A stretch of 22,311 nt of DNA from Clostridium sp. CAG:413 (GCA_000431775.1 FR888217.1:138948-161258); one strand, 5' to 3'. Counted from the stretch's first letter, positions 14,288 to 21,530 are shown. The notes: generated from the letters alone by a model not told the origin. Made by a program: numbers and translations.

Positions 14288-14985
14288 TCTCCGCCCTCCC
14301 CCGAGTGCAGCCGGTAGCCGTAGCCCCAAACCGTTTCAATCAGCACGCTGCTGTCCGCCGAGGAAAGCTTGCTGCGTATCCGTCGAAGAGTCTCGTCGGT
14401 CACTCTGGTTTCCACATCATCGTTATATCCCCAGATGTGGTCAAGCAGCTCGTCGCGTGAAAAAGCCTTGCCCTTGCCATGCATCAAAAACAACAGCATT
14501 TTCATCTCGTTCGGCGAGAGGGCGAGAGGCTTTCCCTTACAAAAGAGCTTCTTCTCCTTGCCCGAAAAGTGCAGATCGCCGACTGTAATATCCCTGTCCA
14601 GGGGATCCGTGCCGCGCTCCATTTCCACACGGCGAAGAAGCGCCTTTACCCGCATCAAAAGCACCGTCGGACGAAACGGCTTGGTCAGATAGTCGTCCCC
14701 GCCCTGCAGAATTCCGCTGACGTAGTCGTATTCGGTGTCTTTTGCCGTGAGCAGAATAATCGGGACCTTGTCCTTCTCACGAATGAGGCGGCAGCAGGTC
14801 AGCCCGTCCGTGCCGGGCATCATTATGTCAAGAATAACAAGATCGGCGCGTCTTTTAAAAAGCGCACCTAAAAGCGCGTCTCCGGTTTCAAACGCGCACA
14901 CCTCGTATCCGTCATTTTCGAGAAATCGCTGAAGTGTCTCCCTTATGTTTTTCTCATCCTCTGCGATGTATATAAGCTGTTTCAT
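14284..14985 (-). CDS. OmpR-family response regulator
   Basis: 233 residues. Receiver domain: acidic pocket E9-D10, phospho-acceptor D53 in VILDIMMPGTDG, LLTAKD, and the conserved Lys in DDYLTKPF. The C-terminal winged helix reads LALSPNEMKMLLFLM, FSRDELLDHIWGY, VTDETLRRIRSKL and VWGYGYRL. GGAGG precedes the ATG. It overlaps the kinase gene by 4 nt (ATGA), so the pair is co-translated. It follows a secreted repeat protein on the same strand, with a hairpin between them. Candidate operator repeats lie upstream of that secreted gene. Confidence 0.95.
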   Translation of the reverse strand: MKQLIYIAEDEKNIRETLQRFLENDGYEVCAFETGDALLGALFKRRADLVILDIMMPGTDGLTCCRLIREKDKVPIILLTAKDTEYDYVSGILQGGDDYLTKPFRPTVLLMRVKALLRRVEMERGTDPLDRDITVGDLHFSGKEKKLFCKGKPLALSPNEMKMLLFLMHGKGKAFSRDELLDHIWGYNDDVETRVTDETLRRIRSKLSSADSSVLIETVWGYGYRLHSGEGGE

Positions 14986-15003
14986 AGCGCCTCCGTTGGA
15001 ATC

Positions 15004-15032
15004 CAGAGCCGTGCCGCCGGGACACGGCTCTG
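15004..15032. promoter_or_regulatory. Stable hairpin between the secreted repeat gene and the regulator gene
   Basis: CAGAGCCGTG pairs perfectly with CACGGCTCTG (10 bp, 9-nt loop). No U tract follows on the minus strand, so it is more likely a 3'-end stabiliser, processing site or attenuating structure than a simple terminator. Confidence 0.55.
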
Positions 15033-15087
15033 TGGTTATGACTTGTCCGTACCTTTTTCGCAGAGCAAAGGGCCGTAGCCGCCGAGC

Positions 15088-15849
15088 TTAAAAGGTCATA
15101 TCCGGGTCGTTTGCAGCGACTTTAACATCGTACTCATCACTGACGCGCTCCCAAAGCTCTGCGTTCCTTTCAAGGACTGCCGTGATTTTGTCGTTTACGG
15201 CGTCGATCTCGTCATAGAGCTTGTCGGCGTTCCCGTCGGTCATGCGGGCGTAGATCTCATCGATCTGCTTCTCAAGCCTTGCAAGCTCGTCAAGGTCGGC
15301 AATAAGAGCCGCTCTTTCCTTTTCGGTCAGAGTGTCGAGATTTCTGACAAAGCTCTCATAGGAATAATCCTCCTCGCAAAGATCGTTGAGATCGGCTTCA
15401 TTCAGCTCAAGGGTCATGTCCGTTTCGTTTGCGGCGATCCTTTCGTCGTACTCATTGTTGACGCGCTCCCAAAGCTCTGCGTTCCTTTCAAGGACTGCCG
15501 TGATTTTGTCGTTTACGGCGTCGATCTCGTCATAGAGCTTGTCGGCGTTCCCGTCGGTCATGCGGGCGTAGATCTCATCGATCTGCTTCTCAAGCCTTGC
15601 AAGCTCGTCAAGGTCGGCAATAAGAGCCGCTCTTTCCTTTTCGGTCAGAGTGTCGAGATTTCTGACAAAGCTCTCAACGGACGGCACACCGCAGTCGTCG
15701 GGCGACTCGACGGAGATGATTTCCGGCAGCGTCTCGATCTTGTCGCTTCTCCTGCCGTTTGCCGCAGCGGCTGTCGCCGAGGCGGTAACAACGCTCAAAG
15801 CAAGGATAAGTGCGAATACTGTTGCAAGAATGTTTTTTTTGTTTTTCAT
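15088..15849 (-). CDS. Secreted helical repeat protein with a perfect internal duplication
   Basis: 253 residues. A Sec signal (MKNKK, hydrophobic core, Ala-rich cut site near residue 30) is followed by a short linker. Then come two copies of a roughly 72-residue charged helical unit (residues 59-130 and 165-236) that begin ESFVRNLDTL and end ELWERV, with strong coiled-coil character (LADLDELARLEKQIDEIYAR-like heptads). Each copy is followed by a similar but diverged tail (NNEYDERIAANETDM versus SDEYDVKVAANDPDM). There is no anchor, so the mature protein should be free outside the membrane or bound by coiled-coil contact. It lies upstream of the regulator and kinase genes. No family is recognised. 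Confidence 0.82.
   Translation of the reverse strand: MKNKKNILATVFALILALSVVTASATAAAANGRRSDKIETLPEIISVESPDDCGVPSVESFVRNLDTLTEKERAALIADLDELARLEKQIDEIYARMTDGNADKLYDEIDAVNDKITAVLERNAELWERVNNEYDERIAANETDMTLELNEADLNDLCEEDYSYESFVRNLDTLTEKERAALIADLDELARLEKQIDEIYARMTDGNADKLYDEIDAVNDKITAVLERNAELWERVSDEYDVKVAANDPDMTF
15141..15358 (-). repeat. 218-bp direct repeat, C-terminal copy
   Basis: Identical base for base with 15459-15676, offset 318 bp (106 codons). It encodes residues 165-236 of the secreted helical protein. Confidence 0.95.
15459..15676 (-). repeat. 218-bp direct repeat, N-terminal copy
   Basis: Identical base for base with 15141-15358. Synonymous positions are also identical, while the 100 bp between the copies and the sequences flanking them differ. 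Confidence 0.95.
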
Positions 15850-15944
15850 AACAAGTGCTCCTTTGAATTTATTTGCGGATTTCCTTTCCGCAACACAAGC
15901 ATAGCAAAAAAGAGAGCCTTATTCACCGAAAAAGCGCTTGAAAG

Positions 15945-15961
15945 TTGTCACAAAATTGTAA
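15945..15961 (-). promoter_or_regulatory. Candidate response-regulator binding repeats
   Basis: On the minus strand TTACAA (15961-15956) and TGACAA (15950-15945) recur with an 11-bp period, the spacing of PhoB/OmpR-type direct-repeat sites, about 100 bp upstream of the secreted repeat gene. Suggestive only. Confidence 0.35.
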
Positions 15962-16019
15962 GAGTTAAAAGAGCACTGCATTAATCTATATAAACGGTTT
16001 CCGACAAAGACAGTGCGTG

Positions 16020-16882
16020 CTATGCGGGCATCACCGTAAATTCTACGGTCTTTTTGCCTTCTTTTACGGTTCGGTATCCCTTTGTTTTATAGCTGACAGT
16101 CAAACGGTAGTTTCCTGCTTCAAGAGGTATGGGAGAATAAAACTCTCCTGCAGGATATTTCTCTGCAAACCGCAGAAAGAGCCGCTTTGTTTTCCCGTAC
16201 GGAGAAAGAGTGAAGTCTTTCAGGTCATAAAATGTATTATAGCCGCCCCATTCCTCGCCGACAAACTCGGCGCCCGCCAGATAAGCATATATTAAAAGCC
16301 GTTTTTGCAGTGAGCGAGAGCTTCCTCCGTTACTGCCCGCCGATTCAAACGGAAACTCTCCGCCGTGAATATTCCACTCATTTTCACCGTCAGCATTATA
16401 ATTGCACACAGTAAAGGGCACAGAAAAAAGCTCTGCATATTCTTTTGCGGTAGCCGCTTCAAGAAAAATATTCTTAAAAGGAAAAAGACGCAATATTTCT
16501 TTTACAATCAGCTCCTCACTCCAAGCGGCAGCATCAAGGTTTTTTAATTTGAAATAATCGGAACGCATATTTGATATCCATTCGTGCATTTGAAAACCGT
16601 AAAAATTGCCGAGGGAATTTATAAGCTCGGTATTATACTGATACTCGTCTATATATCCGCCGCCCTGAAGCCGATCGATATACCACGGATAATTATTGTC
16701 GGATATGAGCTTAAACAGCTTCCCGTCTTTTTTTGCAAGCTCATTAAATTTTTTCTTTCGGGCAGCAGCAGGGACCGGCAAAAACGAACCCCCGCGAATT
16801 CGTCTATCAAGCCGTTCTTTTCATATCCATGCCAGAGGAGCTCGTCATATCCGTGAAAAAATATGAATCTGTTTTCGCTCAT
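16020..16882 (-). pseudogene. Frameshifted TIM-barrel glycosidase-like gene
   Basis: Two overlapping minus-strand frames join into one protein if a single G is added in the C/G run at 16789-16793. The first frame runs from the ATG at 16882 (MSENRFIFFHGYDELLW) through GLIDEFAG; the second continues FLPVPAAARKKKFNELA to the stop at 16020. The repaired product would be 287 residues with no signal peptide. Features such as YIDEYQYNTELI, GFQMHEW, NIHGGEFPFESAG and EFVGEEWGGYNTF recall TIM-barrel glycoside hydrolases. A C-terminal beta-sandwich (EAGNYRLTVSYKTKGYR) follows. It lies 30 bp after the kinase stop. The frameshift could be genuine decay or a sequencing error; no specific GH family is assigned. 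Confidence 0.65.
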
Positions 16883-16912
16883 TTTTTTGCCCCCGTCTGA
16901 TTTTTTCGGCTT

Positions 16913-18040
16913 TTATACAGGAAAAGTCGCAACGATTGTTGTTCCGACATCCGAGCTTTCCTCCACCCGAACCTCGCCGCTGTGCAGTGCGGCAATTTCC
17001 CAAACAAGCGACAGCCCCAATCCTACGCCGCCATATTCCCGACTGCGGGATTTATCCACACGGAAGAAGGGCTGAAAAATGCTTTCCCTGTACTGCTCGG
17101 GTATGCCGTATCCGGTGTCGGATATGCGGATAACAAGAGCCTTTCCCTCCTCTGCCGTCTTGACCCACACCGTTCCGTTTTGACGGTTGTAGCGTATTGC
17201 ATTCTCGGTCAGGTTAAAAAGCAGCCGATATATCAGCGTATCGCTGCCTGTCATAACACCGTTGCCGTCGCACCCAAGAGCAATACCGTTTCTGTCCGCA
17301 AGCGGGGAAAGGTCGGCAAAAATCTCTTCAACCATCGGAGCTATCTCGATCCGGTCGTTACACGGAACCATGCGAAGCTCACTCATTTCAAGGAGGGTTT
17401 TCGTCATTTGAGACATCCGCTCCGTCTGCTCACGCAGCAGGCGAAGGAAGTCCGCCGTTTCCGGAAGCACGTCGGGGTGCTCGGCGGAAAACAGCTCAAG
17501 CTGAGCCTGCATAAGCGCAAGCGGAGTGCGAAGCTCGTGGGCGGCATTTCCGGTGAATTGCCGCTGGGCGGTAAAGCCCTCGTCAAGACGGTCGAGCATA
17601 CTGTTGAACGATATGCTGAACTGTCGAAACTCCGGCAGAACTTCCTCGGTAATCTTCATATCCGTCAGGTTATTAGGCTGCACTTTTTCTACTTGAGCTG
17701 CAAAGGTTCGCAGAGGCTTCAGCGCACGACCGCTGACGAAATATGCCAGCACGCCGCCGATAAGCGTCACCGCCGCCGTAATATACCAGTTAGTGGCGAT
17801 AAAGGAATCCTGCACGCCGTGTATGATAATAGTCAGCTCCTTATCGGCCTTTTTTTGCTCCGGATCGAAAAAGCCGGGCTCTCCCTCCTCTGTGTCGCTG
17901 AATGCGGAAACATATGAACCTATGGAATCCATATAATATCTGCCGGAGTAGCTCAAAAGACAGTTCATTGCAACGCAGGTCAAACCGATCAAAACGGCGG
18001 TCATTAAGGTGATGCGCCATTGCAAAGAAAGCTTTTTCAT
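16913..18040 (-). CDS. Sensor histidine kinase divergent from the redox cassette
   Basis: 375 residues. TM1 at residues 10-29, a short extracytoplasmic loop (30-83) with an acidic TEEGEPGFFDPEQ stretch, TM2 at 84-102, HAMP at about 103-155, then H168 in the H box (GNAAHELRTPLALM), N box LFNLTENAIRYN, and G boxes SDTGYGIPE and GGVGLGLSLV. The small sensor loop is typical of kinases that read membrane or redox state through the membrane segments. The ATGA overlap with the regulator gene means co-translation. The pair is divergent from the CXXC / polyferredoxin / TlpA genes, which are its likely targets. Confidence 0.94.
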   Translation of the reverse strand: MKKLSLQWRITLMTAVLIGLTCVAMNCLLSYSGRYYMDSIGSYVSAFSDTEEGEPGFFDPEQKKADKELTIIIHGVQDSFIATNWYITAAVTLIGGVLAYFVSGRALKPLRTFAAQVEKVQPNNLTDMKITEEVLPEFRQFSISFNSMLDRLDEGFTAQRQFTGNAAHELRTPLALMQAQLELFSAEHPDVLPETADFLRLLREQTERMSQMTKTLLEMSELRMVPCNDRIEIAPMVEEIFADLSPLADRNGIALGCDGNGVMTGSDTLIYRLLFNLTENAIRYNRQNGTVWVKTAEEGKALVIRISDTGYGIPEQYRESIFQPFFRVDKSRSREYGGVGLGLSLVWEIAALHSGEVRVEESSDVGTTIVATFPV

Positions 18041-18714
18041 AAGATGTTTTCCTCCAAAACATATCCTTCGCCGATGCGGTTGCGGATAGGATCGTATCCG
18101 AGAGCGGTGCGCAGTTTTTTGCGCAAAGCGGAAATATGTACCCGAATCGAATTGCTGAAATTGTCCACGCTGTTATCCCAAACATGGTCAATAAGCTCTT
18201 CCTGACTTACGGGACGCCCCTGATGCAGCAGCAGATATTCAAGAATCGCCGCCTCTTTTCGGGTAAGCGTCAGCTTCAGTCCGTTGGCGGAGGCTATGCG
18301 TGCTTTGGTGTCGAAGGAAACGCCGCCGCAGTTCAGAACCACGTCGTTTTGCGTGAACTGTCGTCTGGTCAAGCTGCGTATTCTTGCCTCCAGCTCTTCC
18401 AAATGAAAGGGCTTGGATAAATAGTCATTTGCTCCGGCATCAAGTCCGTCCACCTTATCGGCGACCTCGCTGCGCGCGGAAAGGATCAGAACCTTGGTGT
18501 CTCTGTCCGTTTGGCGGAGCTTCCGCAATACTGTCATGCCGTCCGCGCCCGGCAGATTCAAGTCAAGCAGTACAAGGTCATAGCTCTCAATGCCGAGCAG
18601 CTCGATCGCTTTGTTTCCGTCATAGCAATAATCCACACTGTAATCAAGACGGCGCAGACTGCGGACGATCGTCTCGCAAAGCGCCTTCTCGTCTTCAACA
18701 ACTAAAATATGCAT
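18037..18714 (-). CDS. OmpR-family response regulator divergent from the redox cassette
   Basis: 225 residues. The start at 18714 (MHILVVEDEK) is fixed by GGAGG seven nt upstream; an earlier in-frame ATG adds residues not found in the family. Receiver: E7-D8, D51 in LLDLNLPGADG, LILSAR, and Lys in NDYLSKPF. Winged helix: LTLTRKEAAILEYLL, SQEELIDHVWD, NSIRVHISALRKKL. Its promoter region contains an inverted repeat shared with the divergent operon, so autoregulation together with control of the cassette is likely. Confidence 0.95.
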   Translation of the reverse strand: MHILVVEDEKALCETIVRSLRRLDYSVDYCYDGNKAIELLGIESYDLVLLDLNLPGADGMTVLRKLRQTDRDTKVLILSARSEVADKVDGLDAGANDYLSKPFHLEELEARIRSLTRRQFTQNDVVLNCGGVSFDTKARIASANGLKLTLTRKEAAILEYLLLHQGRPVSQEELIDHVWDNSVDNFSNSIRVHISALRKKLRTALGYDPIRNRIGEGYVLEENIL

Positions 18715-18757
18715 GAAAAGCCTCCTCGCTTCACTTCTCGGTTTATTTGACGGTTCT

Positions 18758-18766
18758 ATTATATCA
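18758..18766 (-). promoter_or_regulatory. Extended -10 promoter for the regulator/kinase pair
   Basis: TGATATAAT on the minus strand (18766-18758), an extended -10 with a perfect TATAAT. The -35 position (about 18781-18786) has no good consensus and overlaps the inverted repeat at 18784-18805. Confidence 0.7.
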
Positions 18767-18783
18767 TACAAACATAAGATTTC

Positions 18784-18805
18784 TGTTAAGTTTTTATTCT
18801 TAACA
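18784..18805. promoter_or_regulatory. Inverted repeat operator candidate between divergent promoters
   Basis: TGTTAAG (18784-18790), 8-bp spacer, CTTAACA (18799-18805): a perfect 7-8-7 inverted repeat. One arm touches the -35 position of the leftward regulator promoter and the other touches the -35 position of the rightward cassette promoter. Confidence 0.6.
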
Positions 18806-18832
18806 CAAATTTTATATTCTCCGTGCTACAAT
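18804..18832 (+). promoter_or_regulatory. Promoter of the CXXC / polyferredoxin / TlpA operon
   Basis: TACAAT (18827-18832) with a poor -35 (CACAAA, 17 bp upstream), as expected for an activator-dependent promoter. The leader is only about 12-20 nt. Confidence 0.5.
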
Positions 18833-18851
18833 GAGGGCACAAAGGAAAGGG

Positions 18852-19007
18852 GTGACCTCATTGGTTCGATCGAAAAAAGCTTTGCTTCAGTTCGCATTGA
18901 TCGTCGGCGCTGCAGCAATGATCTGTTTCGGAGCCTTGCGCGGAGAGGCGGACACCGTGCTCAGCAAGGCGATCAGGCTGTGTCTGGAGTGTATCGGAAT
19001 TGGATAG
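18852..19007 (+). CDS. CD1871A-family small CXXC membrane protein
   Basis: 51 residues from GTG (18852, with AGGAAAGG just upstream) or 48 from TTG (18861). One membrane helix (ALLQFALIVGAAAMICFGAL) is followed by RGEADTVLSKAI and the invariant tail RLCLECIGIG, with the CxxC pair four to seven residues before the end. This tail and the RGE...SKAI.LCLECIGIG pattern define the small CD1871A family of Clostridia. By topology the CXXC tail sits close to the membrane surface. Its stop overlaps the polyferredoxin start by 8 nt, so translation is coupled. The likely role, inferred from neighbours, is a thiol or metal-site partner of the polyferredoxin. Confidence 0.9.
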   Translation: MTSLVRSKKALLQFALIVGAAAMICFGALRGEADTVLSKAIRLCLECIGIG

Positions 19008-19947
19008 AAAAAGAACTGATAATAAGAAAAAGAGCATATCAAGGATTTTGTCACGCTTTCGGAGCTTGATACAAGCGGCAGCGACGCTTCTCACCAACAT
19101 CCATCTGCCGAATTTTTTTAAGGGCGGAATTTATCAGGGCAAAGGGAAAGCCGTTTGCGTCCCCGGACTGAACTGCTATTCCTGCCCGGCGGCATCGGGA
19201 GCCTGCCCTATAGGAGCATTTCAGGCGGTGGTGGGGTCGTCAAAATTCGCCTTCTCCTATTATATTACGGGCTTTCTTATTCTGCTGGGCGTGCTGCTGG
19301 GGCGCTTCATCTGCGGCTTTTTGTGTCCGTTCGGTTGGTTTCAGGAGCTGCTGCACAAAATTCCGACCAAAAAGATTTCCACAAAAAGGCTGAAGGGTCT
19401 GACCTACATAAAATACGCCGTTCTGCTCATAATGGTAGTTTTACTGCCCGCCCTTGCAGTCAATGATGTCGGTATGGGGGATCCGTTCTTCTGCAAATAT
19501 CTTTGTCCGCAGGGAGTGCTTGAGGGAGCTATTCCTCTCGCAGCCGTAGATTCCGGTCTCCGCGATGCGCTCGGAGCCTTGTTCTCATGGAAGTTCGGTA
19601 TTCTGATAGTAACGATTGTGTTGAGTGTGCTGTTCTACCGCCCGTTCTGCAAATGGCTTTGTCCGCTCGGTGCTTTTTATGCATTGCTTAATAAGGTATC
19701 CCTCCTCGGAATGAGGGTTGATAAGCATAAGTGCGTCTCCTGCGGAAAATGTGCAAAGGCGTGCAAAATGGATGTAGACGTTACCAAAAGCCCTGACCAT
19801 ACCGAATGCATCCGCTGCGGAATGTGCGTACGCGCCTGCCCCACGGAGGCAGTAAAATTCCGTTATGGATTTTGTAAAGGAAAAGATGACATCTGTTCTG
19901 CAAAAAATGCGGAGCAGCAAAAAATATCCAATAAAGATAAGGAGTAA
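19000..19947 (+). CDS. NapH/MauN-like 4Fe-4S membrane polyferredoxin
   Basis: 315 residues. TTG start at 19000, inside the end of the CXXC gene. A Cys cluster lies ahead of the first helix (C53, C59, C62, C69). Three CxxxCP motifs lie at membrane edges (CGFLCP 105-110, CKYLCP 165-170, CKWLCP 217-222) within about four helices. Two classical 4Fe-4S ferredoxin motifs are near the C-terminus (C245xxC248xxC251xxxC255 and C270xxC273xxC276xxxC280-P). NapH, MauN, RdxA and CcoG relatives move electrons across or along the membrane. Together with the TlpA-like lipoprotein 6 bp downstream it forms a plausible electron path from a cytoplasmic donor to extracytoplasmic thiols. Confidence 0.92.
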   Translation: MDRKRTDNKKKSISRILSRFRSLIQAAATLLTNIHLPNFFKGGIYQGKGKAVCVPGLNCYSCPAASGACPIGAFQAVVGSSKFAFSYYITGFLILLGVLLGRFICGFLCPFGWFQELLHKIPTKKISTKRLKGLTYIKYAVLLIMVVLLPALAVNDVGMGDPFFCKYLCPQGVLEGAIPLAAVDSGLRDALGALFSWKFGILIVTIVLSVLFYRPFCKWLCPLGAFYALLNKVSLLGMRVDKHKCVSCGKCAKACKMDVDVTKSPDHTECIRCGMCVRACPTEAVKFRYGFCKGKDDICSAKNAEQQKISNKDKE

Positions 19948-19953
19948 TCATTT

Positions 19954-20916
19954 ATGAAAAGAACAAAAATACTGACCGTGCTTGCTGCGCTGCTGCTGAT
20001 CCTCGGCCTTGCCGCCTGCGGTATGTCGAAAGACGGCAAAGAAAATGAAGGCAGCAAGGAAACCGGGATTGCCTCGCTGCTGGCAGCAGATCCGAAAACA
20101 ACGGACGAGGCGTCCGAACTACATCAAAAGCTGATGCAGCAGGAAACAGCGATCCTGTCCAAAAACAACTCCCTTTGGGAAAAGGTGTTCATGTCCGCCG
20201 ACAAAGGTATGGCAATGATCGAGGACGGCGGCAATTACGGCGATTTTTTACTTACAACAATTGAAAACTCAAAGGATCAGTTTACCGACGATGAGCTTAA
20301 GCTGCTCAAAGACGGAGCGGAACAGATACGCGAAATCGAGGGCAAGCTGACCGTTCTTGAGCAGAAGTTCCCTGATTGCGAAAAAAAGCCGTCCGAGGGC
20401 GAAATGAGCGTTCCGGCAGAAAACGGAAAGCCCAAAGAAAACAGCGACCTGATGAAGTTCCCCTCATTTGAGGGCAAGGACCTTGACGGAAACGAAGTAA
20501 AGAGCAGCACACTGTTTGCCGGCAATACCGTCACCGTGGTTAACTTCTGGTTTACGACCTGCAGCCCATGCGTGGGCGAGCTCAGCGATCTTGAGGCGCT
20601 TAACAAAAGCCTCTCCGAAAAAGGCGGAGAGGTAGTCGGTATCAACTCCTTCACGCTGGACGGCGATGAAACGGCTATTTCGGAAGCAAAGGATGTTCTG
20701 ACAAAGAAAGGTGCATCATACAAAAATATCTGGTTTGAATCCAACAGCGAGGCCGGAAAATTCACTTCGGGGCTGTATTCGTATCCCACCACATATGTGG
20801 TTGATAAGAACGGTAACATCGTAGGCGATCCGATCACGGGCGCCATCACGGGGAAAAAGCAGTCGGAGAAGCTGAACGAGCTTATCGACCAAGCTATTGC
20901 AAACAGCAAGGGTTAA
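19954..20916 (+). CDS. TlpA-like thioredoxin-fold lipoprotein
   Basis: 320 residues. Signal with lipobox (LAAC, Cys22), so it is tethered outside the membrane. Residues 35-165 form a family-specific, mostly helical N-terminal domain rich in Lys/Glu (TTDEASELHQKLMQQETAIL and later helices). Residues 168-318 are the thioredoxin/AhpC-TSA fold: FPSFEGKDLDGNEVKSS, VVNFWFTTCSPC with the active pair C203-SP-C206, and the cis-Pro loop SYPTTYVVD (P278). It should reduce or exchange disulfides outside the membrane, probably recharged by the polyferredoxin encoded 6 bp upstream. A strong terminator follows. A CcdA-type partner is not present in the window. Confidence 0.93.
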   Translation: MKRTKILTVLAALLLILGLAACGMSKDGKENEGSKETGIASLLAADPKTTDEASELHQKLMQQETAILSKNNSLWEKVFMSADKGMAMIEDGGNYGDFLLTTIENSKDQFTDDELKLLKDGAEQIREIEGKLTVLEQKFPDCEKKPSEGEMSVPAENGKPKENSDLMKFPSFEGKDLDGNEVKSSTLFAGNTVTVVNFWFTTCSPCVGELSDLEALNKSLSEKGGEVVGINSFTLDGDETAISEAKDVLTKKGASYKNIWFESNSEAGKFTSGLYSYPTTYVVDKNGNIVGDPITGAITGKKQSEKLNELIDQAIANSKG

Positions 20917-20941
20917 GTCGGCTGAATACCCGCTTATATAT

Positions 20942-20976
20942 GCCCTCTGCGGATTTTTCCGCGGAGGGCTGTATTT
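20942..20976 (+). terminator. Intrinsic terminator of the redox cassette
   Basis: GCCCTCTGCGG (20942-20952) pairs with CCGCGGAGGGC (20959-20969), with one T-G pair, followed by TGTATTTTTT. Confidence 0.92.
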
Positions 20977-20999
20977 TTTCCTCTTTCGGATCCGGTTCA

Positions 21000-21400
21000 G
21001 ACGCCAAAGCAAGGCCCGACCGGAAACGGGTGACAGATTCAACCGAAGTCAATCCGGTCGTGCAGCGGCAGTCCTGTCCGATTTCGGATTTGCACGGCGG
21101 AGATACTGCGTCATATGATTTACGGCGAACCGCCTCTCAGCATGGTAACGGAAGCTGCCAAAGAACAAAGGCAGCCGGCGGAGCATGAGCCGTAAAGTGC
21201 TCGTCCGGACAATGCCGTTATGTACGCCTTCTCCGTTATCCCAAGGTCGGAGCTTACATATCCGCAAGACCTGGATGCGCTCGTCCGATTCGGAATCGGA
21301 TATTATCCGGATTATTATAATAACCGCGGGATCAGGCATAAATTGAATGGCCTGATACCTGCCCAACACAGATCTCAAGCCATTCTTGCTGCTCAATATT
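21000..21400 (+). pseudogene. Decayed IS3-family transposase (OrfB) remnant
   Basis: Three frames hold successive pieces of an IS3-type DDE transposase. First, from about 21000: PDRKRVTDSTEVN, matching the usual WVTDITEF with the first catalytic Asp, then CPISDLHGGDTASYDL (usual SPILDLYNGEIISY). Second, about 21140-21200: RKLPKNKGSRRSMSRK (usual KEKGIRQSMSRK). Third, from about 21200: RPDNAVMYAFSVIPRSELTYP, then YYNNRGIRHKLNGLIPAQHR (usual YYNNERIKLKLKGLSPVQYR). There are frame changes, an in-frame stop at 21146-21148, loss of the second catalytic Asp region and replacement of the Glu after NAVM. No intact copy or terminal repeats were seen. The remaining 21401-21530 holds nothing I can support. 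Confidence 0.82.
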
Positions 21401-21530
21401 CAATTTGCACAAGGTTTTCAAAAAGCTCTGTCAGGCTTTTTTGGTGCCCCTTCGGTTCCCGTGGGCGAGTAAAAGCACTTGCTCTGCTGCAAAAACAGAG
21501 TCCTTAAAGCCGCGAAGCCAATTTTATATT

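Noticed and set aside
15141..15676. The 218-bp repeat as an insertion sequence or CRISPR-like array
   Set aside because: Only two copies, both in frame inside one coding sequence, with no terminal inverted repeats, target duplication or transposase.
16982..17917. 311-codon plus-strand open frame
   Set aside because: Shadow of the second histidine kinase; no ribosome site or recognisable domain.
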